This document shows, one piece after another, positions 53,437-61,178 of a stretch of 64,000 nt of DNA (position 1 is the stretch's first letter; each line of letters opens with the position of its first letter). The position numbers and the translations under genes were made by a program. This DNA is from a bacterium (lineage in GTDB: Bacteria; Bacillota; Clostridia; Christensenellales; CAG-138), in the NCBI GenBank assembly GCA_022778545.1, contig JALFDW010000006.1, positions 1-64,000 of the forward strand, written 5' to 3'. Under the pieces are notes generated by a model, which worked only from the letters and a program-made list of their open reading frames with translations, did not search any database and was not told where the DNA came from.

Positions 53437-54756
53437 TTATTTTACCACATCCTGTGCCGTTTCTTCCAGCGCATACAGCAGCGCCGCAAGCGCGAGCATG
53501 TCCGCGCTGCCGCCGGGGCTCAGGTTGCGCCGGATGAATTCCGCATCGAGTGCCGCAAGCGCCGCCAACCGTTCCGCTTCAGGCAGGGCGAGCACCGCCC
53601 GTGCCTGCTCCTGCGCAAAGCAAAGCCCTTCCTCCCCGCCGCGGTGCAGCAGGTTGGTGTCCGAAAGGCCGGCCATGATGTGCGGGAGCGTCAGCGCAAG
53701 CGCGTCGTTTTCGCTCTTTCCGTCTTTCCGGTATGCGGCATATCGTTCCGCCGCAGCCCGCGCCGCAGGGAACCCCTCCGCCGCTTCGCCCCGCGCACCG
53801 CGCACGGCATAGCGCGCGTAAATGCGCTCGCCGTTCGTCTCCGGGCATGTGCCCGCGCGCCGGAGTTCCGCTTCCATGTCGCTCTGCGCAAGCGCCGCCG
53901 CATGGGAGGCCGCTTCGCCGCCCCGGCGCAGCGCAAGCGCCTTGCCCGCAAGCAGCAGCCCCATGGAAAAGATCGCGCCCTTGTGCGTGTTCACGCCGCC
54001 GGTCGCTGCAAACATCGCGCGTTCCGCCAAAAGCCCTTCCGTGCGCAATGCGGCCATCAGCGTCTCCGGCGCAGCCTCGTACTGTTCGAGCGCAAGCGCC
54101 GCCATGCGCGCAAAATGCGGTTTCAGCGCCGCCGCGCTCCTGTAAAACAGCGCAAGGTCCATATCCCGGTGCGCGCCGTTGTTGTTCCGGTCCACAAGGC
54201 CGGGCTTCGGCGTTGCCTCCACCTCCGCGGTCAGCGCGCCGCAGGCTAACCCCGCAAGATGTTTCGCCGCGAAGCTGCAAAGCAGGGCATCTGTGCTCCT
54301 TACGATCTCCGAAAGGCCGTGCGCTCTGCTCCGCGCGCAGCCCGTGACCGGCGCACCGCAGACGATGCAGCGCCGCTCCGCACCCCGGGAGAGCTTCTCC
54401 CCATCCATGTTGATAACGTCGATGTCAAACAGGCGCGCAGCCGCGTCGGCCTCTTCAATGGCGACCATCCTGCGCTTTGTTTCCTCCGCGCTTTCATCAA
54501 ACACAAAGAAGGCCTCGCAGCCCGTCTTTTCCCGCCAGACCTCCCGGAACAGCGCGGGCGGCATTGCGTCCTCGATGCGGCGCACACCCTCAAAGAACAC
54601 AAGCTCGGTGAGCGGTGTGCGTTTCACCTCCCCTGCGATGTTCATCGTAAAGCAAACAATGGGCCGCGCGAATCGTTCGGTCAGTGCCCGCTGTTTTTCC
54701 GCCCGGCGTTCGCGCGCCGAGAGCATTTCATCCAATGTGATCTTTGATATATTCAT
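53437..54756 (-). CDS. citXG: Fused CitX-CitG (citrate lyase prosthetic group synthesis and transfer)
   Basis: This 439-residue fusion has an N-terminal CitX part (about 1-165: MLSARERRAEKQ, FTMNIAGEVKRTP, the CIVCGAPVTGCARSRAHG motif) and a C-terminal CitG part (GALTAEVEATPKPGLVDRNNNGAHRDMD; GGVNTHKGAIFSMGLLLAG; LSPGGSADMLAL). CitG makes the triphosphoribosyl-dephospho-CoA precursor and CitX attaches it to CitD. The start overlaps citC by 29 bases; ATG 54765 is an alternative. Confidence 0.9.
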   Translation of the reverse strand: MNISKITLDEMLSARERRAEKQRALTERFARPIVCFTMNIAGEVKRTPLTELVFFEGVRRIEDAMPPALFREVWREKTGCEAFFVFDESAEETKRRMVAIEEADAAARLFDIDVINMDGEKLSRGAERRCIVCGAPVTGCARSRAHGLSEIVRSTDALLCSFAAKHLAGLACGALTAEVEATPKPGLVDRNNNGAHRDMDLALFYRSAAALKPHFARMAALALEQYEAAPETLMAALRTEGLLAERAMFAATGGVNTHKGAIFSMGLLLAGKALALRRGGEAASHAAALAQSDMEAELRRAGTCPETNGERIYARYAVRGARGEAAEGFPAARAAAERYAAYRKDGKSENDALALTLPHIMAGLSDTNLLHRGGEEGLCFAQEQARAVLALPEAERLAALAALDAEFIRRNLSPGGSADMLALAALLYALEETAQDVVK

Positions 54757-55705
54757 ACGTTGCATCCGGGACGAGTTCCCGAATGCCGGCGAGGTCGCCC
54801 GCTTCCATGAGGGCGCGCACGCGGCTTGCGGAAATGCCGTCCTTTCGTTCGATCTCGATCAGCTCAATGCCGGAAGCCGGCAAAAGCTGCTTCATACGTT
54901 CGTTATAAGCCCGCGTCACGGGGCAGAACGGCTCCGTGCCCACAAAGCGCCGCGTGATGTGCAGCGCAGGGGCAATGCGTTCCGTGAAGATCGCAATATC
55001 AAGGTCCGTTTGCACGTTTGCGGTCGATGCCCGATCCTTGATAAAATACGTCGGGAACGTTGCGCGGGATACGAGATAATCCCGGCTTTCTGTAACGATC
55101 ACGTTTTTGATATCCGCCGTGCCGCGGCGTACAAGGTCAAAGCGTACCTTTGCGGGAAATGCCGAAGCATCCTCGCTCACGACGAACAGATACAGCAGGT
55201 CACAGGCCTTCGCCGCCGTCTCCACAAGGTATCGGTGACCGTTGGTGAAGGGGTTGCAGTTCATGACGCACGCGCCGATGCGCTCCGCCCCCTCCCGCCG
55301 CTCAATGGCAGCAAGGAATTTGCCGATGCCGTCCTTTTTGTCCTCCATCATGAGGACGCTCCCCGTATGCGCCACAGGGTAAAACCCAAGCGAACGGAAC
55401 ATGCGCTCGTTTTCCGGCTTGGTGTAAAGGAACAGGTGGCCGATCCCTTCCCGCCAGGCATAGCTCACAAGCTCACTTACGACCGTGGCCGCCGCGCCGG
55501 TCCCCTCCGCAGAAGGGTCCACCGCAATGTACTTGAGCACCCGCCCATCCAGAGAACCCGTGGCAACGATCGTGCCGTCCTCCTCGCGCAGGGCAACATA
55601 AAAATCAGCGGCTCCCTCCATCGTGAGGCCGCGTCGCGCCAAAAACGCCTGAATTTCCAAGAGGCGCGCCCCGGAAAGAGGCGCGCCTGTTTCGATGTTA
55701 TACAT
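54728..55705 (-). CDS. citC: Citrate lyase acetyl-ligase
   Basis: This 325-residue protein has an N-terminal GNAT-like part (VDPSAEGTGAAATVVSELVSYAWREG) and a nucleotidyltransferase part with MNCNPFTNGHRYLVETAA, VVSEDASAFPAKVRFDLVRRGTAD and ISASRVRALMEAGD. It acetylates the citrate lyase prosthetic group using acetate and ATP and so activates the enzyme. It overlaps the citF stop by one base. Confidence 0.94.
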   Translation of the reverse strand: MYNIETGAPLSGARLLEIQAFLARRGLTMEGAADFYVALREEDGTIVATGSLDGRVLKYIAVDPSAEGTGAAATVVSELVSYAWREGIGHLFLYTKPENERMFRSLGFYPVAHTGSVLMMEDKKDGIGKFLAAIERREGAERIGACVMNCNPFTNGHRYLVETAAKACDLLYLFVVSEDASAFPAKVRFDLVRRGTADIKNVIVTESRDYLVSRATFPTYFIKDRASTANVQTDLDIAIFTERIAPALHITRRFVGTEPFCPVTRAYNERMKQLLPASGIELIEIERKDGISASRVRALMEAGDLAGIRELVPDATYEYIKDHIG

Positions 55706-57243
55706 TATTCTTCATCAATCTGGTGGATCACATCGATGACGGTGTTGTCGCGGTACATCACGACGCCGACGATCCTGTCCTTATACTTGATGGGTTCCGG
55801 CTTGCCGACGATGCGCTCACAGCGGTCACGCAGCGCCTCGATGGTGGTAACAGGCAGGCCCGCTTCCTCGAGAAGCGCCTTGATCTCCGGGCGGTTCGGG
55901 TTCACCGCAACGCCCTGATCGGTCACGACCACGTCCACGACGCTGCCGGGCGTAACGACCGTGTTCACCTTATTCACGATGGTGGGGATGCGGCCGCGGG
56001 TGAGCGGGGCAACCACAACGGAGAGGCTTGCACCGGCTGCGGTGTCCGGATGGCCGCCGATCGCGCCGCGGATGACGCCGTCCGAACCGGTCATGACGTT
56101 CACGTTGAAGTCGGTGTCGATCTCAAGCGCGGAGAGGATGACGAAATCCAGCTCGTTGACCGCCGCGCCCTTGTTCAGGTAGCTCGCATAGACGGAAGCG
56201 TCGATCTGCTGATGGAAGCGGTTGTTCTTGAGGGAGTTCGCCGCGATGAGGTCGAAGGACTGCACGTCGAGGATCTTGTCCACAAGGCCTTCCTCGTGCA
56301 TTTCGACGATCTGGCCGGTGATGCCGCCGAGCGCGAAGCGCGCGTGGATGTTCTTTTCGATCATCTTCTCACGCAGATAGCGCGCGGTCGCAAGGCTCGC
56401 GCCGCCGGAGCCCATCTGCATGGAGAAGCCATCGTAGAAGTAGCCGCTCGCTTCGATGACGTCCGCAGCGGTCTTTGCGATGAGGAGCTCCTTCGGGTTC
56501 TTCGTGAAGCGCGTAGCGCCGCTCATGATGCCCTTGGGGTCGCCGATGGAATCGACCTTCACGACATAGTCCACATTGGATTCCGGAATGCCGTAAGGCG
56601 CGTTGGGGAAGCGCACGAGATGGTCGGTGATGATGACGCACTTGTCCGCATGGAGGGCGTCCAGCTTTGCATAGCCGAGGGAGCCGCAGCAGGTGGCGTT
56701 CTCTTCATCGCGGTTGTAGCCGTTGGCGTTGCCGTACGGGTCGCAGGAAGGCGCGCCGAGGAACGCAACGTCAATGTGCAGCTCGCCGGACTCGATGGCT
56801 GCCGCGCGGCCGCCATGGGAGCGGAACACGATCGGGAAATCCATCAGGCCGCGGGAAACTTCTTCCGCGAGCTTGCCGCGCAGGCCGCTCGTTTCGATGT
56901 GGGTGATGACGCCGTTCTTCACATGCTCAATTAGCGGAGCGTGGATGTCCGTCAGGGAGCTTGCGGCAAGGGTCAGGTTTTTGATGCCCATTTTGGCGAT
57001 CTCATCCACAACCATGTTCACGACGTAGTCGCCGTTGCGGAAATGATGGTGGAAGGAGATGGTCATGCCATCCCGAAGGCCGGTAAGGCGGATCGCATCC
57101 GAAAGGGTGGGCACGACCTTGTTCTTCGTGCTCATGCGCTCGCTGAAGGTCTCCTTCGGCTTTGCGGGCGTGCCGGCAAAGCTGCCGTGCTGCGCGGTGA
57201 TCTCATTGATATGCGGGATTTTCTTGGTATCGATGGTATTCAT
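55705..57243 (-). CDS. citF: Citrate lyase alpha chain (citrate:ACP transferase)
   Basis: This 512-residue CoA-transferase-like subunit has AIRLTGLRDGMTISFHHHFRNGDYVVNMV, FRSHGGRAAAIESGELHIDVAFLGAPSCDPYGNANG, ITDHLVRFPNAPYGIPESNVDYVV and SGATRFTKNP. It exchanges acetyl for citryl on CitD. It lies between citE and citC. Confidence 0.95.
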   Translation of the reverse strand: MNTIDTKKIPHINEITAQHGSFAGTPAKPKETFSERMSTKNKVVPTLSDAIRLTGLRDGMTISFHHHFRNGDYVVNMVVDEIAKMGIKNLTLAASSLTDIHAPLIEHVKNGVITHIETSGLRGKLAEEVSRGLMDFPIVFRSHGGRAAAIESGELHIDVAFLGAPSCDPYGNANGYNRDEENATCCGSLGYAKLDALHADKCVIITDHLVRFPNAPYGIPESNVDYVVKVDSIGDPKGIMSGATRFTKNPKELLIAKTAADVIEASGYFYDGFSMQMGSGGASLATARYLREKMIEKNIHARFALGGITGQIVEMHEEGLVDKILDVQSFDLIAANSLKNNRFHQQIDASVYASYLNKGAAVNELDFVILSALEIDTDFNVNVMTGSDGVIRGAIGGHPDTAAGASLSVVVAPLTRGRIPTIVNKVNTVVTPGSVVDVVVTDQGVAVNPNRPEIKALLEEAGLPVTTIEALRDRCERIVGKPEPIKYKDRIVGVVMYRDNTVIDVIHQIDEE

Positions 57244-57247
57244 GGCG

Positions 57248-58135
57248 TTAAACCTCCTCTACGGGCGTGACGCTGGCCGCTTCGGCAAGGTCAAGGAGAT
57301 AGCGTGCGCGCGTTACGATGGGCTTGTCGATCATCTTGCCGTTCAGGCTGATGACGCCGCTGCCGCGGCGCTCGGCTTCTTCTGCCGCTTCGATGACGGC
57401 GCGCGCCTTGGTGAGATCCTTCTCGCTCGGCATGAACACCTTGTGCAGCGGCGGGATCTGGCGCGGGTTGATGACGCTCTTTCCGTCAAAGCCAAGCTGG
57501 CGGATGAGCTTTGCTTCCTTGATGAAGCCTTCCTCATTGTTGACATCGCTATACACGGTGTCGAGCGCGTCGATGCCGGCAGCGCGTGCCGCGTTGAGGA
57601 TCATGCAGCGGGCGAAGAACAGCTCCGTGCCGTCACTGCGGACGGTCTTAAGGTCGGTCACATAGTCCTCTGCGCCGAGGGCGATGCCGATGAGGCGCTT
57701 GGAGGAGAACGCGATCTCCATGGCGTTGAGCACGCCGCGGCCGCTCTCGATGGCAGCCATCATGCCCGTCGTGCCAACGGGGATGCCGGCTTCGCGCTCG
57801 ATGCGCTCGATCTCGCGCTCGCAGTCGATCACGTCCTGCGCGCACTCCGTCTTGGGCAGGCGGATCACGTCAGGCTTTGCGCGGACGATCGCCTCAAGAT
57901 CCTGTACGCCCAGGCCGGAGGAAAGGTCATTGATGCGCACGACAAGCTCTTTGTTGCCGTACTTCAGGTTGGAAAGTGCGTTATAAACGAGGAAGCGCGC
58001 CGCGTCCTTTTCGTTGATGGAAACGGAATCCTCAAGGTCAAACATGATGGAATCCGAGCCATAGATATGTGCGTCGCGGATCATGCCCGGGTTGTTGCCC
58101 GGGACAAACAGCATGCTGCGTCTTAACCGTTTCAT
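57248..58135 (-). CDS. citE: Citrate lyase beta chain (citryl-ACP lyase)
   Basis: This 295-residue barrel enzyme has RRSMLFVPGNNPGMIRDAHIYGSDSIMFDLEDSVSINEKDAAR, RINDLSSGLG, AIESGRGVLNAMEIAFSSKRL and ALGAEDYVTDL. It splits citryl-CitD to oxaloacetate and acetyl-CitD. It overlaps citD by four bases. Confidence 0.95.
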   Translation of the reverse strand: MKRLRRSMLFVPGNNPGMIRDAHIYGSDSIMFDLEDSVSINEKDAARFLVYNALSNLKYGNKELVVRINDLSSGLGVQDLEAIVRAKPDVIRLPKTECAQDVIDCEREIERIEREAGIPVGTTGMMAAIESGRGVLNAMEIAFSSKRLIGIALGAEDYVTDLKTVRSDGTELFFARCMILNAARAAGIDALDTVYSDVNNEEGFIKEAKLIRQLGFDGKSVINPRQIPPLHKVFMPSEKDLTKARAVIEAAEEAERRGSGVISLNGKMIDKPIVTRARYLLDLAEAASVTPVEEV

Positions 58136-58428
58136 TGCTTCGTCCTCCAGGCATAGTCCTCGCTCTGTGCCGCACGGTATGCGGCAGCCTTTACGCGCGC
58201 GGCCACGGTGCAGTCAAGCGCGCCCTTATCCACTGCGTTCACAACGGCATCCTCTACGCCGATCTCCGCAAGCGTATCGCGGATCACTTTTTCGATCTGC
58301 TTGCCGAACTGCTGCATGACAGCGCTCGTGAGCGTCAACTCGATGCCCTTTTGCTCTGCAGGCTCGATGCGGACGATGATGTCGCTGGACTCCATCGTCC
58401 CTGCAACGCCTTTGGTCACGATTTGCAT
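58132..58428 (-). CDS. citD: Citrate lyase gamma chain (acyl carrier protein)
   Basis: This 98-residue carrier begins MQIVTKGVAGTMESSDIIVRIEP; Ser14 in GTMESSD is the expected attachment site of the phosphoribosyl-dephospho-CoA group. It is the first gene of the cit operon and follows GGAGG. Confidence 0.94.
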   Translation of the reverse strand: MQIVTKGVAGTMESSDIIVRIEPAEQKGIELTLTSAVMQQFGKQIEKVIRDTLAEIGVEDAVVNAVDKGALDCTVAARVKAAAYRAAQSEDYAWRTKQ

Positions 58429-58491
58429 GTTCTGATTCCTCCGAATTCTTTATGTAGTATGGGGAATTCTTACTCCCATCTTCTGTTCCCT

Positions 58492-58520
58492 AATTTACTC
58501 TTTTCTCCCGCCCTTTTCAA
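58492..58520 (-). promoter_or_regulatory. Promoter of the citrate lyase operon
   Basis: TTGAAA (58515-58520) and TAAATT (58492-58497) have a 17-base spacer and lie about 64 bases before citD. A match by consensus only. Confidence 0.6.
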
Positions 58521-58636
58521 GCCCTTTCGCGCCGTTGCGGAATATATACTCTCATGCAGAAAAGCAGGTATACATGGATACTGTATTGCTCTTTTCATGT
58601 TTTTCCACAGCACCGCCGCGTTTTACATATCTCCGA

Positions 58637-58653
58637 TTGCTGCATGCGCATCT
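58637..58653. repeat. Left direct repeat of the RiPP island
   Basis: TTGCTGCATGCGCATCT, identical to the copy at 62606-62622. It lies between the cit promoter and the precursor promoter. Confidence 0.85.
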
Positions 58654-58678
58654 AATATGCGACATTCTGAAAATATAC

Positions 58679-58707
58679 TTGAAATCAAATGAAATATATG
58701 ATATTAT
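58679..58707 (+). promoter_or_regulatory. Promoter of the RiPP operon
   Basis: TTGAAA (58679-58684) and TATTAT (58702-58707) have a 17-base spacer in AT-rich DNA, about 75 bases before the precursor start. With the cit promoter and repeat it accounts for the 353-base gap after citD. Confidence 0.65.
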
Positions 58708-58781
58708 TAAATATAATAAATGTTTTCTGTTCAATTGCGAATGAAGCAGAACCGTGTACAACTTAATGAGGAGGTATGAGC

Positions 58782-58919
58782 ATGATTAACGAACTGTTGG
58801 AAATGTCATTGACGGCACTGAATGACGATGAAATGTTGGAAGCCGAAGCGATCGGCAATCTGCTTGCAACATGCGGTATCATCAGTGGCACTGGAAGGTG
58901 CGGAGCTGGCGTAGCTTAA
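58782..58919 (+). CDS. RiPP precursor peptide, 45 residues with a two-cysteine core
   Basis: An ATG with AGGAGGT six bases upstream opens a 45-residue frame. Residues 1-29 form an acidic, probably helical leader (MINELLEMSLTALNDDEML, then EAEAIGNLLA). Residues 30-45 form a Gly-rich core, TCGIISGTGRCGAGVA, with Cys31 and Cys40. Leader and core fit a substrate for a SPASM radical SAM enzyme. Candidate changes are Cys-to-alpha-carbon thioethers (sactipeptide) or other carbon bridges, as well as a disulfide. The family is unknown to me. The gene is too short for standard ORF cut-offs. Confidence 0.82.
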   Translation: MINELLEMSLTALNDDEMLEAEAIGNLLATCGIISGTGRCGAGVA

Positions 58920-58929
58920 TGGTGCATAG

Positions 58930-58961
58930 CGGCGGCAATGAATTTGTTGCCGCCGTTATTT
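58930..58961 (+). terminator. Hairpin between the precursor and ABC exporter genes
   Basis: CGGCGGCAA (58930-58938) pairs perfectly with TTGCCGCCG (58947-58955) over 8 bases and is followed by TTATTT. It could be a partial terminator or mRNA stabiliser that raises precursor levels relative to the enzymes, as often seen in peptide operons. Confidence 0.65.
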
Positions 58962-58993
58962 GGAGTATTTCATAAACAAGTGAGCACAAGCCC

Positions 58994-60697
58994 ATGAAAA
59001 ATCTATCCGGATACTTTTTTAAAAACAAGCGTGACTTTTTGATGACAATCCTGGGGGATGTTTTGCTTGCGCTTTCCATGGTCGCATGGTCATTCTTCAT
59101 GAAAAACCTTGCCGAGGCGGCTGAACAAACGGATTTTTCTGCAATTTTGCGCCTTGTATGCTTTGGTTTGGCATTTTTGATGTTTCACTTTCTCTCTTTT
59201 CATTTGATGCACTTTTTCCGCAGAAGATTCCTCCGAGCCGTGAATCAGCAGCTGCGCACGGATATATTCAGCGCGATTGTGCGCAAAAACATCAGCGCGT
59301 TTAACTCTACGAATAGCGCCCGGTATATTTCTATCCTCAACAACGATCTGACGGTAATTGAAAACGACTACTTTGCGAACGTTCCGGGCATGTTGGAACA
59401 TGGCATTATGGTGATTATAGCTTCCGCTACGCTTATCCTGTTCCATCCATTAATCGCGCTCATCGTAATCGCGCTTTCGCTGATCCAGCTGCTTGTTCCA
59501 AAATTTCTCGGAGATAAGCTCAGTAAAAAAAATAAAACGCTGATGCAGGAGTTGGAGCGGTATAACGCAAAGATCAAGGATCTTTTCACTGGGTTTGAAG
59601 TCATCAAAAGTTTTCGGGCAGAGCAGGAAACGCAGGCATTGCATGCTACTGCGGCAGGTGAGGTGGAGCAGGCGCGCTATGCATATCGAAAGCTTTCCGC
59701 AAAAGCATATGCCAACCAGAGCATATTGGTCTATCTGGCCTCCATTCTACAGCTCAGCTTCTCGGCTTATCTTGCGGTCAAGGGCGAAATTACACTCGGA
59801 GTGCTACTCGGCTCGATGCAGATGTCAAATTATGTTTTAAACCCCGTCGAACAGTTGTCAAACGCATATCTTTCGTATAAATCATCCAGGGCTATCCGTG
59901 AAAAGGTAGAGGGGCTCCTTGCGGAAAAAGCAGATGACAGGCCTCAGTGTACGGATTGCGGCAGCTTGGAGCAGGCAACGCCGGTCGTGCTCAAGGATGT
60001 CTGCTTTTCCTACAATGGGACAGATGATGTACTCAAAGAGATTAACTATACATTTGAAGCGGGCAAAAAATATGCCGTAGTCGGGGCAAGCGGTTCCGGA
60101 AAATCAACACTGCTGAAACTACTGATGAATTATTATAATTCATATACAGGTGAAATTCATTTTGGCGGCCAACCGCTCCGTGGAATCGACGAGAGGCTCT
60201 TTTATCAAGCCGTTGCAACAATTCACCAAAGTGTTATCCTGTTTGACGACAGTATTAAAAACAACATTTCGATGTTCCAGGAATATTCCGATGCCGCAAT
60301 CAGCGACGCGGCAGAGCGTGCCGGTTTGAGGGAGTTTATCGCGCGGCAGGAGTATGGAATGGAAACGCGGATCCGGGAAAGCGGTAATAACCTTTCCGGC
60401 GGGGAAAAACAAAGGATTGCTATTGCGCGCGCTTTGCTGCGCAACGCGCGCGTGCTGTTGGTGGACGAGGCGACTTCCAACCTCGACAATGAACTTGCAC
60501 TGCAAATTGAAGATTTGCTCCTGAGACAAGCAGAGCTTACTGCGATTATCGTTACGCATCGCATGACACAGACGCAGATGCGGAAGTTTGACACCATTCT
60601 TGTACTCAAGGATGGTCGCATAGAGGAAAGCGGCTCCTTTGATGCGCTGATGGAACAACGCGGATATTTTTACTGTCTGTTTTTGATTGGAAAGTGA
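58994..60697 (+). CDS. ABC exporter of the RiPP cluster (no peptidase domain)
   Basis: This 567-residue half-transporter has a six-helix domain, Walker A GASGSGKSTLLKLL, Q-loop IHQSVILFDD, signature LSGGEKQRIAIARA, Walker B VLLVDEATSNLD and H-loop THR. It starts directly with the membrane domain, so it lacks the N-terminal C39 peptidase found in many bacteriocin exporters. Leader removal must be done by another protein, presumably the JAMM enzyme encoded next. It would work as a homodimer to export the product and may confer self-immunity. Confidence 0.88.
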   Translation: MKNLSGYFFKNKRDFLMTILGDVLLALSMVAWSFFMKNLAEAAEQTDFSAILRLVCFGLAFLMFHFLSFHLMHFFRRRFLRAVNQQLRTDIFSAIVRKNISAFNSTNSARYISILNNDLTVIENDYFANVPGMLEHGIMVIIASATLILFHPLIALIVIALSLIQLLVPKFLGDKLSKKNKTLMQELERYNAKIKDLFTGFEVIKSFRAEQETQALHATAAGEVEQARYAYRKLSAKAYANQSILVYLASILQLSFSAYLAVKGEITLGVLLGSMQMSNYVLNPVEQLSNAYLSYKSSRAIREKVEGLLAEKADDRPQCTDCGSLEQATPVVLKDVCFSYNGTDDVLKEINYTFEAGKKYAVVGASGSGKSTLLKLLMNYYNSYTGEIHFGGQPLRGIDERLFYQAVATIHQSVILFDDSIKNNISMFQEYSDAAISDAAERAGLREFIARQEYGMETRIRESGNNLSGGEKQRIAIARALLRNARVLLVDEATSNLDNELALQIEDLLLRQAELTAIIVTHRMTQTQMRKFDTILVLKDGRIEESGSFDALMEQRGYFYCLFLIGK

Positions 60698-60702
60698 GAA
60701 TC

Positions 60703-61158
60703 ATGAATTTATTTGATCCAAATGGAGTTCTGGAAAACATAGCTAAGCAACACAGAACTGAAAATGAATTTGAAAAAGCATTTATATGCGTTGGAAAGTT
60801 CTGCCAAATTAAGAATCACATCGTCATTCAAGATGGTACATCACTTGAAAAATATACCGAAGTATCTTCTCGCTATAAACTCCAACTAAACAAACTAATG
60901 TTATATGGAAGCTTAAAAGAATTTGCAAAAAGAAATTTGACATATATATTATTGCATACTCACCCATCTCAAAATGATGAAACATTGAAGCTATCGCCTA
61001 CCGACAAAGAGTTCCTTTTGTCTTTAGGTGAAACTGCAAAAAAAATTAATTATAAACTACCGATAGTACTGGGAGCGATTGGTCAATCTAATGTGAGTTA
61101 TATGGTTTTATATCAAGATAAATTAACTAACGAGCGTTTATACAACTACATTAAATAA
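60703..61158 (+). CDS. JAMM/MPN-type metalloprotease, putative leader peptidase
   Basis: This protein of about 151 residues has the JAMM zinc motif LLHTHPSQNDETLKLSPTD, with H85, H87, S98 and D101. The catalytic Glu is expected in the N-terminal ENEFEKAF region (about residues 21-24). The loop between HP and S is two to three residues longer than usual. It is shorter than RadC and has no added domain. JAMM proteins cleave isopeptide or peptide bonds, often after Gly. The gene abuts the exporter; a GTG at 60694 overlapping its stop is an alternative start. Confidence 0.8.
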   Translation: MNLFDPNGVLENIAKQHRTENEFEKAFICVGKFCQIKNHIVIQDGTSLEKYTEVSSRYKLQLNKLMLYGSLKEFAKRNLTYILLHTHPSQNDETLKLSPTDKEFLLSLGETAKKINYKLPIVLGAIGQSNVSYMVLYQDKLTNERLYNYIK

Positions 61159-61178
61159 AATTAGGAGGCGATATTAAA

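Noticed and set aside
57248..58135. citE-like gene as malyl-CoA lyase or another HpcH/HpaI member
   Set aside because: The flanking citD, citF, citC and citXG genes fix it as citrate lyase beta chain.
58535..58761. Two ORFs of 69 codons on opposite strands upstream of the precursor
   Set aside because: They cover the direct repeat and promoter region, have no ribosome binding sites and show no protein-like composition.
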